Assembly (NCBI RefSeq): GCF_014084045.1
Contig: NZ_CP043732.1
Coordinates: 1 to 64,000 of the forward strand
Length of the DNA stretch: 64,000 bases
Source of the DNA: Microbacterium esteraromaticum
GTDB taxonomy: Bacteria; Actinomycetota; Actinomycetes; Actinomycetales; Microbacteriaceae
Direction: 5' to 3'
Shown here: piece after piece, positions 1 through 11,032 of the stretch
Numbering within the stretch: position 1 is the first letter of the stretch
Layout of the letters: the number at the start of each line of letters is the position of its first letter
Notes under the pieces: model-generated
Told to the model about the DNA's origin: nothing
What the model saw: the letters and a program-made list of their open reading frames with translations, nothing else
Database searches by the model: none
Program-made: the position numbers and the translations under genes

Positions 1-60
1 ATTTGGCATTTGACAAGTGCACGCTGTTGAGTTCTCAAGGATCGGACGCACCCACACACC
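1..60 (-). promoter_or_regulatory. rRNA operon leader, 16S gene lies beyond the left edge
   Basis: Read on the minus strand, positions 39-17 give CTTGAGAACTCAACAGCG followed by TGCAC. This is the leader/antitermination-type element that precedes 16S rRNA in actinobacteria. It contains a short hairpin (TTGAG/CTCAA, 27-38). Transcription runs leftward, so the 16S gene itself is outside the window. The assignment rests on recognising this element and on the strong tandem promoters just upstream. Confidence 0.8.
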
Positions 61-97
61 CACCCCATCAGGGCAAGAAGCGCAGGGCAACTTTACA

Positions 98-126
98 ATC
101 TTATATCTTCCCAGCCCGACTGTCAA
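98..126 (-). promoter_or_regulatory. rrn promoter P2
   Basis: On the minus strand TTGACA (126-121) and TAAGAT (103-98) are separated by exactly 17 bp, close to the housekeeping sigma consensus. The initial transcribed sequence AAGTTGCC (93-86) begins 4 nt after the -10 box, at the same distance as in P1. Confidence 0.85.
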
Positions 127-185
127 ACCGACACGCCGAGAGAACCAGGACCAGATCCGCGCCCCGTCTCCGAGGCAACTTCTCC

Positions 186-213
186 AGCCTAACCCATCCG
201 ACGAACTTGTCAA
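186..213 (-). promoter_or_regulatory. rrn promoter P1
   Basis: On the minus strand TTGACA (213-208) and TAGGCT (191-186) are separated by 16 bp. AAGTTGCC follows 4 nt after the -10 box (181-174), copying the arrangement of P2 about 88 bp downstream. Tandem promoters are usual for rRNA operons. Confidence 0.8.
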
Positions 214-458
214 ATCGACAACCCCGACAGGGATGACCACACTCCCCGGGCCAAAGACCCGCACCAGAACCGAAGCTCACAATGCTGAAGGTGGATGATT
301 CGCTACTTGGAGGGGAGCCAGGCCCTTCAGGCCTTCCGCTCAACCGCTTGGGGCGAACAGGTAATAACTTACGCCGAACCACACACCCCGGCAAATCCCC
401 ACCACACCCCGGGCGTGTCGCACCGCAGGCACCGCGGGTTTCCGCGGCTCCGCAGGCG
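214..458. other. Intergenic stretch upstream of rrn P1, no gene seen
   Basis: No credible reading frame. It lies between the divergent rrn promoters and the CoA-transferase gene. Small symmetric elements are present: GTAATAACTTAC (361-372) and a CCGCGG repeat pair near 434-447. A third, weaker rrn promoter or an upstream activating region could lie here, but no good -35/-10 pair was found. Confidence 0.5.
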
Positions 459-464
459 TAGTGT
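459..464 (+). promoter_or_regulatory. -10 box TAGTGT, leaderless start of CoA transferase gene
   Basis: TAGTGT ends 6 nt before the ATG at 471 and no Shine-Dalgarno lies between them, so transcription probably starts at or next to the start codon. Confidence 0.5.
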
Positions 465-470
465 CGGCTC

Positions 471-1724
471 ATGCGACAGACGGCGTCCCGGCACCTCGTG
501 CCCCTGCCATCGCGACTGGCGACAGGGGATCTCGCGTGGCGGAGCGTGAGCGCCGCGGGGTCCGCACTCTCCCCCACCGGGGCGTCGTGGCCCGACCCGG
601 ATCAGATCGCCGCGGCCTACCGAAGCGATCGGCACCTGCTCATCGACGGCGAGGCGCCCGAGGTGTGGTCGCCGCTGTCGAGGTTCTGGCGCACGGGCGA
701 TGGCTGGGTGCGGACGCACGGCAACTATCCGCATCATGCGTCGGCGCTGCGGATCGGGCTCCGGCTCGCGAACGATGCATCGCCCGACGAGATCGGCGAA
801 CGGCTCGCGGCGATGACTGCGGCGGCGGCGACCGAGGCCGTCGTCGGGGCCGGCGGGCTGTGCGTCCCGGTTCGCCGGGAGAACCCTCCCCATGACCAGG
901 CCCTTCGGCGGCATCCGCTCGTCGAGACGCGTCGCCTCGCTGATTCCCCCGTCCGCGCCCTCCCGTCGGACTCCACCGCAGCTCCCCTGTCCGGACTGCG
1001 TGTGCTCGATCTCACCCGGGTGATCGCCGGGCCCGTCGCCACTCGCACCCTCGCGTTGGCGGGGGCGGACGTGCTGCGCATCGACCCGCCTCACCTGCCC
1101 GAACCTGGTTGGCAGCACCTCGACACGGGGCACGGCAAGCGGTCGGCACTGCTCGACATCGCGGCCGAGCGAGGCTCGTTCGAGCGACTGCTCGCGGATG
1201 CCGACGCGATCGTGCTCGGATACAGGCCCTCCGCGCTCGCGCGCCTCGGCCTCTCCCCCATCGAGCTGGCTACCAGGCATCCGCACCTCGTCATCGGCCA
1301 GCTGAGCGCCTGGCCAGGCTCCGCCTCGCCACGCGGATTCGACAGTCTCGTGCAGGCGGAGTCGGGGATCGCATGGCTCGAGTCCCCCGACGGGACCACG
1401 CCGGGCGCCCTCCCGGCGCAGGCGCTGGACCATTCCGCCGGCTATCTGCTCGCCGCGGGGATCGCCTCGGCCCTCCGTTACCGCGCCGAAGCCGGCGGCG
1501 GCCGACTGGTGCGCACGTCGCTGCGACGCGTCGCCGCCGAGCTTCTCGGGATGCCGCGGCGCACCGCCGCCGCCGACTGCGACCCGCCGCGCGCCCGGAC
1601 CCAGGACTTCTCAGTCGCCGGGCTGCGCGTGACGACCGTGGCACCAGCAGTGCGGTGGCCGGGTTCGCCTGAGCACTTCCGTCCGCCCCGCCCTTGGGGC
1701 GGCGATCCCGCCGAATGGTGGTGA
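471..1724 (+). CDS. CaiB/BaiF family CoA transferase (family III)
   Basis: A 417-residue protein of the family III CoA-transferases, which move CoA between a carboxylate donor and acceptor in the cytoplasm. The central block beginning GLRVLDLTRVIAGPVATRTL, followed by GADVLRI, is the family's N-terminal Rossmann signature, here placed at about residue 175 after an extra domain. RGFDSLVQAESG holds the aspartate that forms the acyl intermediate in characterised members. The layout resembles two half-modules fused in one chain. The substrate cannot be read from the sequence. It is a single gene with its own leaderless-type promoter, transcribed away from the rRNA operon and convergent with the DUF4184 gene. 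The start is fixed by the -10 box 6 nt upstream. Confidence 0.82.
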   Translation: MRQTASRHLVPLPSRLATGDLAWRSVSAAGSALSPTGASWPDPDQIAAAYRSDRHLLIDGEAPEVWSPLSRFWRTGDGWVRTHGNYPHHASALRIGLRLANDASPDEIGERLAAMTAAAATEAVVGAGGLCVPVRRENPPHDQALRRHPLVETRRLADSPVRALPSDSTAAPLSGLRVLDLTRVIAGPVATRTLALAGADVLRIDPPHLPEPGWQHLDTGHGKRSALLDIAAERGSFERLLADADAIVLGYRPSALARLGLSPIELATRHPHLVIGQLSAWPGSASPRGFDSLVQAESGIAWLESPDGTTPGALPAQALDHSAGYLLAAGIASALRYRAEAGGGRLVRTSLRRVAAELLGMPRRTAAADCDPPRARTQDFSVAGLRVTTVAPAVRWPGSPEHFRPPRPWGGDPAEWW

Positions 1725-1769
1725 TCCGGCTCGACGGCGACCGCACTGGGGCTCGCCTCCGGGTGACCG

Positions 1770-2570
1770 TCAGGTCTTCGCCGTAAGCTTCCGCCGTCGC
1801 GCTGCCGCGACGACGATCCCCACCGACAGCGCGATCGTGGCCGCGCCCCACAGTCCGCATGCCGGGGGCAGGACCCGATACGCCAGATGCTGGGCGGTGA
1901 ACGCGGCGTCCAGCGGGCCGAGCACGGCCAGTCCGACGAGCCACGCTGTGACGAGCACGAGCGGCAGACTCACCAGCCACGTCCAGCGGACCCACGCGGG
2001 CAGCAGCCGCGGTCGGGCGATCGACGCTCGAGCGGCCAGCCAGCGCAGCGCGAAGATCCCGATGAGCAGCAGGCCCACGACGCTCGATCCGTGCTGCAGC
2101 CATTTGTAACCGGCCAGCGGACCCCACATCTCCTGCAGCGCAGGAATCGCCGCGACGCCCCAGCGTCCCTCGTGGGTGAACATGTCCCAGCCGATGTGCG
2201 ACAGCACGCCGAGCACGAGCGAGATCATCAGCAGGAGGCGCCCATAGCGCTCGCGCGGCGCCACCACTTCCATCAGGGCATCGGCACCCGTGCGACGCCA
2301 GTCGTCGGGGAGCCGGTCGGCGATGGCATCCGGCGCCAGCTCGACCGCTGCCGGACGCAGCACCGCCCGCCACACGAGCAGCAGCGCGAGCGCCACGAGT
2401 GCCGTCCAGACGACGTTCGGCCAGTCGTGCGTGAATCCGTACGAGATACCCGCGCCGCGCAGGAAAAGCGGCAGGTCGGGTGTCATCGCGCCGATCGCGA
2501 TCGCCGCCGGAACCAGCGGTGATCGCGCGAACGGCAGCGCGATCACCGCGTGGCTCGGTGTGAACGGCAT
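1770..2570 (-). CDS. DUF4184 family membrane protein
   Basis: A 266-residue polytopic membrane protein. It opens with MPFTPSHAVIALPFAR and GAMTPDLPLFL, the hallmark of DUF4184 proteins. The motif resembles that of phospholipase C/YdjM-like membrane-bound hydrolases, with conserved histidine (SHAV, SHIGWD, THEGRWG) and aspartate residues that could bind a metal. Roughly six hydrophobic segments follow, and the C-terminus is basic (RRRKLTAK). Its function is unknown in the family. It starts 2 nt after the tyrS stop codon on the same strand, so it is very likely co-transcribed with tyrS. No obvious terminator follows before the convergent CoA transferase end. Confidence 0.75.
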   Translation of the reverse strand: MPFTPSHAVIALPFARSPLVPAAIAIGAMTPDLPLFLRGAGISYGFTHDWPNVVWTALVALALLLVWRAVLRPAAVELAPDAIADRLPDDWRRTGADALMEVVAPRERYGRLLLMISLVLGVLSHIGWDMFTHEGRWGVAAIPALQEMWGPLAGYKWLQHGSSVVGLLLIGIFALRWLAARASIARPRLLPAWVRWTWLVSLPLVLVTAWLVGLAVLGPLDAAFTAQHLAYRVLPPACGLWGAATIALSVGIVVAAARRRKLTAKT

Positions 2571-2572
2571 GC

Positions 2573-3874
2573 TCAGCCGATGAAGACGCCCGCGAGGGTC
2601 TTCTTGCCCCGACGCAGGACCGAGACGCCGCCAGGCAGAGTGCCCCGCACGGTGCTCTCGTCGTCAGCCACCTTCTCGCCGTCGAGCGAGACCCCGCCCT
2701 GTGCGATGGCGCGTCGGGCCTCGGAGGCACTGGTGACCAGGCCGGTCGCCACGAGCGCCTCGACCACCGACGCTCCCGCGGGCATGGTGGCATTGGGCAG
2801 CTCGTCCAGTGCGCTGCGCAGCGTGGCCGCGTCGAGCTCGTTCAGGTCGCCCTGGCCGAACAGCGCGTCGGACGCCGCGATCACCGCGGCAGTGGCCTCG
2901 GCGCCGTGCACCGTGGCGCACACCTCGAGCGCGAGTCGCTTCTGCGCGGCGCGACGGAACGGCTCGCTCTCGACGAGCGCCGCGTACTCCTCGATCTCAG
3001 CGCGGGTCAGGAACGTGAAGACCTTGAGCCGCTCGATCACGTCGGCATCGGCGGTGCTGAGCCAGAACTGGTACATCCGGTAGGGGCTGCACATCTCGGG
3101 GTCGAGCCAGACCGCGTTGCCCTCGCTCTTGCCGAACTTGGTGCCGTCGCTGTTGGTGATCAAAGGGGTTCCGATGGCGTGCGCCGAGACCCCCTCGACG
3201 CGGTGGATGAGATCCGTGCCGCTGGTGAGGTTGCCCCACTGGTCGCTGCCGCCGGTCTGCAGCACGCAGTCGTACGAGCGGTACAGCTCGAGGAAGTCCA
3301 TGCCCTGGAGGATCTGGTAGCTGAACTCGGTGTAGCTGATACCGGCGTCGGAGTTGAGGCGGGCGGCGACGGCGTCCTTCTTCAGCATGGTTCCGACGCG
3401 GTAGTGCTTGCCGATCTCCCGCAGGAAGTCGATGGCACTCATCGGTGCCGTCCAGTCGAGGTTGTTCACCATGCGAGCGGCGTTCTCGCCCTCGAAGCTG
3501 AGGAACCGCTCGACCTGCGCGCGCAGGCGCCGCACCCATTCCTCGACGGTCTCCCGCGTGTTCAGGGTGCGCTCGGCTGTAGGGCGCGGATCGCCGATCA
3601 GGCCGGTCGAGCCGCCCACGAGGCCGAGCGGCTTGTGCCCGGCGAGCTGGATCCGCCGCAGCGTCAGCAGCTGCACCAGGTTGCCCAGATGCAGGCTCGG
3701 CGCGGTCGGGTCGAATCCGCAGTAATACGTGATCGGGTCCCCGGCGAGAAGGGCGCGCAGCGCCTCCTGATCGGTGGACACGTGGACGAGGCCGCGCCAG
3801 AGCAGCTCGTCCCACACGTTCTCGAACGTGGGGTCGAGCGCCACGGGGGCGGTCGTCAGAGCGGAATCAGACAC
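2573..3874 (-). CDS. tyrS: Tyrosine--tRNA ligase
   Basis: Class I aminoacyl-tRNA synthetase charging tRNA-Tyr. The HIGH-like motif is HLGN (in TAPSLHLGNLVQ) and the KMSKS-like motif is KFGKS. The YTEFSYQILQGMDFLEL and GGSDQWGN blocks are typical of bacterial TyrS, and a C-terminal S4 RNA-binding domain (about residues 365-433) ends the chain. I choose the GTG at 3874 (433 aa, product begins VSDSALTTAP) rather than the ATG 42 nt upstream. The GTG has a TAGCCT box 7 nt before it, and the upstream ATG would overlap the neighbouring membrane-protein gene. It heads a probable two-gene unit with the DUF4184 gene. Confidence 0.95.
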   Translation of the reverse strand: MSDSALTTAPVALDPTFENVWDELLWRGLVHVSTDQEALRALLAGDPITYYCGFDPTAPSLHLGNLVQLLTLRRIQLAGHKPLGLVGGSTGLIGDPRPTAERTLNTRETVEEWVRRLRAQVERFLSFEGENAARMVNNLDWTAPMSAIDFLREIGKHYRVGTMLKKDAVAARLNSDAGISYTEFSYQILQGMDFLELYRSYDCVLQTGGSDQWGNLTSGTDLIHRVEGVSAHAIGTPLITNSDGTKFGKSEGNAVWLDPEMCSPYRMYQFWLSTADADVIERLKVFTFLTRAEIEEYAALVESEPFRRAAQKRLALEVCATVHGAEATAAVIAASDALFGQGDLNELDAATLRSALDELPNATMPAGASVVEALVATGLVTSASEARRAIAQGGVSLDGEKVADDESTVRGTLPGGVSVLRRGKKTLAGVFIG

Positions 3875-3881
3875 GCGTTCC

Positions 3882-3887
3882 AGGCTA
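3882..3887 (-). promoter_or_regulatory. -10 box TAGCCT for tyrS (leaderless type)
   Basis: TAGCCT on the minus strand ends 7 nt before the tyrS GTG. It supports the GTG at 3874 over the in-frame upstream ATG. Confidence 0.5.
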
Positions 3888-3902
3888 TCAGCGGCGATCC
3901 GC

Positions 3903-4652
3903 TCAGCTGTGCACACCCCACCACAGCAGGAACGCGGCCCCCAGGGCGACGACCCAGCTGACCAGGCTGCCCACGAGGAAGTATTCGGCCCGTGCTCCGG
4001 TCTCGCCGTCCTTGGAGATCTCGGGGAAGCGGACGATCCCCTTCGCGGCGAGCATGGCCGCCAGCAGCGAATACGCCCCGGCGAGAGTGAGTGCGATGAC
4101 GAGCAGCCGTTCGAGCGGTCCGATCAGCCGACCGCCCTGGAAACCGGTCGCGGCCTGCTGGGGCTGGCGCAGCTGCCCGCCGCGGAAGCGCCCGGCGGCT
4201 TCCACCGGGCGCCAGGTGCCCTCTCGGTCCAGGGCGGCCCGCACGATGAGGTTGCCGGATTCCGCGGCGACGAGCAGCACGCCGACGCAGAGAACCGCGG
4301 CGTCGAAGGTCACCTCGCCCTCGGGCGAGCGCAGGTGCCAGACAGAGCCGATGACACCGGGAGCCGCCCGATCCGGCATGAGCGCTGTGGTCGCTCCCGC
4401 CAGCACCGCGAGCACGACCGCCGGCCAGAACGAGGCGGGGCCGATGGCATCCAGCGGCATCGATCGCACCCAGACGGCACCGACGACGATCGCGATGACC
4501 GCCGGCACCACCGCGTCGCTGAGTATGCCGATCGCCACGAGCGCGGCGGCGAGAACGACGAGGAGGGCTATGCGCACAGCCCTGCGTGCGGCGAAGCGCC
4601 GGACCAGGTCGGCTGCGCCGACCGCGGTGAGGCAGAGACCTGCGAGGATCAT
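3903..4652 (-). CDS. Membrane protein partner of SatD-family regulator
   Basis: A 249-residue protein with about six or seven predicted membrane segments and a soluble loop around residues 100-175. I do not recognise the N-terminal part. The last about 70 residues (PLERLLVIALTL, then AAKGIVRF, then AEYFLVGSLVSW) resemble, from memory, the C-terminal part of membrane proteins that sit next to satD in Firmicutes and other bacteria, where an N-terminal DUF3307 domain is common. That domain is not evident here. Its start overlaps the satD stop by 4 bp (ATGA), so the two are translationally coupled and probably act together. No enzymatic role can be assigned. Confidence 0.65.
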   Translation of the reverse strand: MILAGLCLTAVGAADLVRRFAARRAVRIALLVVLAAALVAIGILSDAVVPAVIAIVVGAVWVRSMPLDAIGPASFWPAVVLAVLAGATTALMPDRAAPGVIGSVWHLRSPEGEVTFDAAVLCVGVLLVAAESGNLIVRAALDREGTWRPVEAAGRFRGGQLRQPQQAATGFQGGRLIGPLERLLVIALTLAGAYSLLAAMLAAKGIVRFPEISKDGETGARAEYFLVGSLVSWVVALGAAFLLWWGVHS

Positions 4653-5293
4653 GCGCGCTCCCCCGTCAGCAGGGCGAGTCCGTCGAGCAGGGCGGAGGCG
4701 CCGGAGCTGCGCAGTGCCTTCGACACCGCCGGCTGAGTGATCCCCTCCTGCTCGGCGAGTGCGCTCTGCGAGAGTCCGCCGATGCGGCCGTATGCGAGGC
4801 GTCGCTCGCGTTCGGTCATCCGCACCACGATCGCGTCGCGCGCCAGCAGATAGGCGTTGCCCGTCGACACCTGCGCATCCATGACCTCATCCTGCCCCCT
4901 GGCGGCGACAATCCAGCTGCGCGCGCTCGGCACAGCACGCTCCTGTCGGGCGTGGACGGTCTCGATGGCTTCGCGAGCGGCCCACCAGCCGGGGCCGTCG
5001 GACAGCTCGCGGTGCGCTGACTCGATCGCACGGATCTCGCCTATGCCGATCCCGTACCGGAACTCGACGCCCTGCGGCAGGGCGAGCTGCAGCAGCAGCA
5101 CCCCGGCCATGGCGTCGTGGAGGCTGCCGTAGACGCCCTGCTGCTCGTCTCCGACCGTCGGCCGCAGCGGCTGGATGGCGAGAGAATGCTCGCGCTCGAC
5201 GCGCGCGATGGTCTCATCGAACTCGCGCTGAGCCCCGGCCCGATCACGGAGCTGTCGAGAGCCGACGATGTCGGCGATCACTGCGACGACCAT
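4649..5293 (-). CDS. SatD family protein with C-terminal helix-turn-helix
   Basis: A 214-residue protein starting VVAVIADIVGSRQLRDR, the conserved opening of SatD proteins (known from the sat secretion/acid tolerance operon of streptococci). The N-terminal about 140 residues form the SatD domain. The C-terminal part (RIGGLSQSALAEQEGITQP, then AVSKALR) is a clear helix-turn-helix, so the protein probably binds DNA. It is the first gene of a two-gene unit with a membrane protein. The promoter region carries two AT-rich inverted repeats sharing GAATAT-like half-sites, which suggests autoregulation. The signal it senses is unknown. Confidence 0.75.
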   Translation of the reverse strand: MVVAVIADIVGSRQLRDRAGAQREFDETIARVEREHSLAIQPLRPTVGDEQQGVYGSLHDAMAGVLLLQLALPQGVEFRYGIGIGEIRAIESAHRELSDGPGWWAAREAIETVHARQERAVPSARSWIVAARGQDEVMDAQVSTGNAYLLARDAIVVRMTERERRLAYGRIGGLSQSALAEQEGITQPAVSKALRSSGASALLDGLALLTGERA

Positions 5294-5299
5294 GACATG

Positions 5300-5305
5300 A
5301 CCGTA
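5300..5305 (-). promoter_or_regulatory. -10 box TACGGT for satD (leaderless type)
   Basis: TACGGT on the minus strand ends 6 nt before the ATG at 5293 with no Shine-Dalgarno between. The -35 region would fall inside the inverted repeat at 5310-5328. Confidence 0.45.
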
Positions 5306-5309
5306 TCAT

Positions 5310-5328
5310 GAATATCGCTCAGATATTC
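5310..5328. promoter_or_regulatory. Inverted repeat GAATATC-N5-GATATTC, candidate operator
   Basis: A perfect 7-bp inverted repeat with a 5-bp spacer in an AT-rich island within otherwise about 70% GC DNA, overlying the expected -35/spacer region of satD. Position and symmetry fit a repressor operator, plausibly for the SatD helix-turn-helix protein. Confidence 0.55.
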
Positions 5329-5334
5329 TAAATT

Positions 5335-5359
5335 AGGTTATATATTCAGAATATAACCT
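5335..5359. promoter_or_regulatory. Inverted repeat AGGTTATAT-N7-ATATAACCT, second candidate operator
   Basis: Perfect 9-bp arms around a 7-bp centre, with a nested palindrome ATATTC-A-GAATAT that repeats the GAATAT half-site of the repeat at 5310-5328. It lies just upstream of the satD promoter and just past the end of argH. Confidence 0.55.
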
Positions 5360-5400
5360 GCTCGAGCGCTGCGCATGTCCTCAACCGCGGCTGATGCAGC

Positions 5401-7756
<2,356 letters not shown>

Positions 7757-7760
<4 letters not shown>

Positions 7761-8983
7761 TTCGGCTCCTTGGATGTGTCGGGAAGGTTCTCGGCGACGG
7801 CAGCGAGCGCCGCGCCGAAGCGCGTGACGAACTCGTCGACCTCCTCGTCGCCGATCGTGTATGCGGGGGCGATGCGGATGACATCGGACGTCGGCGCGTT
7901 GACGATCAGGCCGCGCTCGTGCGCGGCCGCGCGGACCTCGGCGGCGACCGGCGCGGTCAGCCGTATGCCGATGAGCAGCCCCGCGCCGGAGGTGCCGACG
8001 ACCAGGGGAAGCGACAGCACGGCATCGCGCAGCTGCGCTCCGCGCGCGGTGACGTTGTCGAGCAGGCTCTCGCTCTCGATGTGCCCGAGCACCGCGTTCG
8101 CCACGGCGCTCGCGAGCGGGTTGCCGCCGAAGGTCGAGTTGTGGGTGCCGGGGTAGAACAGCTCGCTCGCGGCACCGAAGGTGATGAGCGCGCCGAGCGG
8201 GAAGCCCGCCCCGATGCTCTTGGCCACCGTCACGGCATCCGGGATCACGCCCTCGCGCTGGAAGGCGAACCACTCCCCCGTGCGCCCCGATCCGGTCTGC
8301 ACCTCGTCGAGGATCAGCAGAGCCCCGTGTTCGGTGGCGAGCTCCCGCGCACGGGCGAGGAACCCCGCCGGCAGCTCGACCACACCCGCCTCGCCCTGGA
8401 TGGGCTCGACGATCATCGCCGCCACTGCGCCGGCAGCGAACGCCGCTTCGAGGCTCTCGATCGAGCGCTCGACGGTGACGACACCGGGGATGGAAGGCTG
8501 GAAGGGTTCGCGGTACGCGGGCTTGGGCGTGAGCGAGAGCGTGCCCATGGTGCGCCCGTGGAAGGCCCCCTCGACGACGAGGATCGTGGTGCGCGCACGT
8601 CCCTCCGCCTCGGCGAAGCGCGCGCCGTGCAGACGCGACAGCTTGATGGCGGTCTCGTTCGCCTCGGCGCCGGAGTTCGCAAGGTAGACCCGTCCCTGCT
8701 CGCCGGTGCCGGCCAGGCGCTTGAGTCGAGCCGCTATCTCGAGCTGCGCGGGAGAGGCGAAGTAGTTCGAGACGTGTGAGAGAGTCGCGGCCTGCCGCGA
8801 CACCGCCTCGACGAAGACCGGGTGGGCATGGCCGAGACAGTTCACCGCGATGCCCCCGAGGAAGTCGAGGTAGCGGTTCTCATCGGCATCCCACACCCAC
8901 GAGCCCTCGCCACGGGTGAGCAGCGCGAGGCGCCCGCCCAGACTCATCAGATCGCGTGCTGCGTCATCGCTCCAACTAGGCAT
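7757..8983 (-). CDS. argD: Acetylornithine aminotransferase
   Basis: PLP-dependent class III aminotransferase converting N-acetylglutamate semialdehyde to N-acetylornithine. The PLP lysine lies in [10 protein letters not shown], the cofactor aspartate in [14 protein letters not shown], and GAFHGRTMG is typical. It is 408 residues from the ATG at 8983. The start overlaps the end of argB by 8 bp, in keeping with operon coupling. Confidence 0.95.
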
Positions 8984-9878
8984 CCTTGACCACCTCCGTG
9001 CCGATCCCCTTGCTCGTGAACAGCTCGACCAGCACCGAGTGCGGCACGCGCCCGTCGATGATCGCCGCGGCGTCGACGCCTCCCTCGACGGCATCGAGGC
9101 AGGCGCGCATCTTCGGGATCATGCCCGACTCGAGCTGCGGGAGCATGGCCGTGAGGTCGCGCGACGTGAGGTGCGAGACCAGTGAGTCGCGATTGGGCCA
9201 GTCGGCGTAGAGGCCGGGCACGTCAGTCAGGATCACCAGCTTTCGGGCGTTCAGCGCGACCGCGAGGGCGGATGCTGCGGCGTCGGCGTTCACGTTGAGC
9301 GACTGGCCCGGGTGATCGAGGTCGGGCGCGATCGACGAGACGACGGGGATCCGCCCCGCGGCGAGGTGATCGAGCACGGGGGTCGGATCGACCTGCACGA
9401 CATCGCCGACGCGACCGAGATCGACCTCTTCGCCGTCGATCATCACCCCGCGGCGGCGACCGCCGAACAGGCCGGCGTCCTCACCGCTGAGCCCGGTGGC
9501 GATCGGGCCGTGCGAGTTGATCTTGGCGACGAGCTGGGGGTTCACCTGCCCGGTGAGCACCATGCGCACGACGGAGATCGCCTCGGTGTTGGTGACCCGG
9601 TAGCCGCCCTTGAACTCACTCGGGATGGCGAGCCTGTCGAGCATGTTCGAGATCTGCGGGCCGCCGCCGTGCACGACCACGGGCTGCACGCCCACATACC
9701 GCAGGTACGCGATGTCCTGTGCGAATGCCTCCTGCAGCTCGTCCGAGACCATCGCGTTGCCGCCGTACTTGACGACGACGATCTGATCGCGGAACTTCTT
9801 CAACCAGGGCAGGGATTCGATGAGGGTGGCGGCCTTGACGGCGGCCTCCTCGGGGGCGGTGTCCTGGAGATCTGTCAT
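8976..9878 (-). CDS. argB: Acetylglutamate kinase
   Basis: Phosphorylates N-acetylglutamate, the usual arginine-feedback step of the pathway. The amino-acid-kinase fold motifs [10 protein letters not shown] near the N-terminus and VHGGGPQIS are intact. It is 300 residues, the family norm. The N-terminal helix ([19 protein letters not shown]) resembles the helix that makes arginine-sensitive enzymes hexameric, so feedback inhibition is likely. The start overlaps the argJ stop (ATGA). Confidence 0.96.
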   Translation of the reverse strand: MTDLQDTAPEEAAVKAATLIESLPWLKKFRDQIVVVKYGGNAMVSDELQEAFAQDIAYLRYVGVQPVVVHGGGPQISNMLDRLAIPSEFKGGYRVTNTEAISVVRMVLTGQVNPQLVAKINSHGPIATGLSGEDAGLFGGRRRGVMIDGEEVDLGRVGDVVQVDPTPVLDHLAAGRIPVVSSIAPDLDHPGQSLNVNADAAASALAVALNARKLVILTDVPGLYADWPNRDSLVSHLTSRDLTAMLPQLESGMIPKMRACLDAVEGGVDAAAIIDGRVPHSVLVELFTSKGIGTEVVKDA

Positions 9879-11032
9879 GAGGCGTAGGCGCTGTTCTCGT
9901 GCACGTAGTCGTGGGTCAGGTCGTTGGTGAGGATCGCGGCCGTGGCGTCGCCGACCTTCAGGTCGATCTCGATGTGCGTGTCGCGAGGCGTCAGGTCGAC
10001 CTCCTCGCGGGGTCGGTCTGGTCCGCCCGCGGTGCACACCCGCACGCCGTTCATCGACACGTCGACGTCGTACGGGTCGAACTGGGCCGAGGTCGTGCCG
10101 ATCGCGGCGAGCACGCGGCCCCAGTTCGGGTCGTTGCCGAAGATCGCGGCCTTGAACAGGTTGTTGCGTGCGACCGAGCGACCGACCTCGACCGCCTCGG
10201 CCTCGGAGACGGCGTTCTTCACCTCGATCGCGATGCTGTGGCTGGCGCCTTCGGCGTCGGCCTGCAGCTGCACCGCGAGGTCGCGGCACAGCTCGGTGAG
10301 GGCGTCGGCGAAGTCGTCGAGGTCGGGACGGACGCCACTCGCCGCGTTCGCGAGCAGGGTGACCTGGTCGTTGGTCGACATGCATCCGTCGGAGTCGAGG
10401 CGATCGAAGCTGACGCCGGTCGCCTTGCGCAGCGCCGCATCGGCCTCGGATGCCTCGAGATCGGCGTCGGTGGTGATCACGACGAGCATCGTGGCGAGCC
10501 CTGGCGCGAGCATGCCCGCGCCCTTCGCCATGCCTCCGATCGTCCAGCCGTCGCGGCTGATGACGGCGGTCTTGGGCACGGTGTCTGTGGTCATGATCGC
10601 AGCGGCCGCATCGTCACCGCCGTCCGGGCTGAGCGATGCGATGCCGCGCTCGACGCCGTCGAGCACCTTGGCGCGGAAGGCCTCGTCACCGGTGCCGATC
10701 AGGCCGGTCGAGCACACCAGCACGTCTCCAGCGCTGACATCCAGCAGCTCACCGGCCTTCTCCGCCGTGAGGTGGGTGGTCTGGAAGCCGAAGGCGCCGG
10801 TGAAGCAGTTGGCGCCCCCCGAGTTCAGCACGACCGCCTCGACCACCCGGTCTGCGATCACCTGCTGCGACCAGATGATCGGGTTCGCCTTGGCGCGATT
10901 GGTGGTGAAGACGGCGGCGCCGACCTTGCGGGGGCCGCGGTTGACGACGACGGCGACATCCGGCTTGCCGGTGCTCTTCAGACCGGCGGCGACTCCAGCC
11001 GCGTCGAATCCCTGGGGTGCGGTGACGCTCAC
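9875..11032 (-). CDS. argJ: Bifunctional ornithine acetyltransferase / N-acetylglutamate synthase
   Basis: Recycles the acetyl group from N-acetylornithine to glutamate. The precursor is expected to cleave itself before the threonine in [12 protein letters not shown] (the ATML motif), giving two chains. A 385-residue product begins with [17 protein letters not shown] from the GTG at 11032, which forms a GTGA overlap with argC. Whether it also makes N-acetylglutamate from acetyl-CoA cannot be told from the sequence alone. No separate argA-like gene is seen here. Confidence 0.95.
   Translation of the reverse strand: MSVTAPQGFDAAGVAAGLKSTGKPDVAVVVNRGPRKVGAAVFTTNRAKANPIIWSQQVIADRVVEAVVLNSGGANCFTGAFGFQTTHLTAEKAGELLDVSAGDVLVCSTGLIGTGDEAFRAKVLDGVERGIASLSPDGGDDAAAAIMTTDTVPKTAVISRDGWTIGGMAKGAGMLAPGLATMLVVITTDADLEASEADAALRKATGVSFDRLDSDGCMSTNDQVTLLANAASGVRPDLDDFADALTELCRDLAVQLQADAEGASHSIAIEVKNAVSEAEAVEVGRSVARNNLFKAAIFGNDPNWGRVLAAIGTTSAQFDPYDVDVSMNGVRVCTAGGPDRPREEVDLTPRDTHIEIDLKVGDATAAILTNDLTHDYVHENSAYAS

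Noticed and set aside
1..60. Possible fragment of the 16S rRNA gene
   Set aside because: Only leader and promoter sequence is present. Its orientation shows the gene lies to the left, outside the window.
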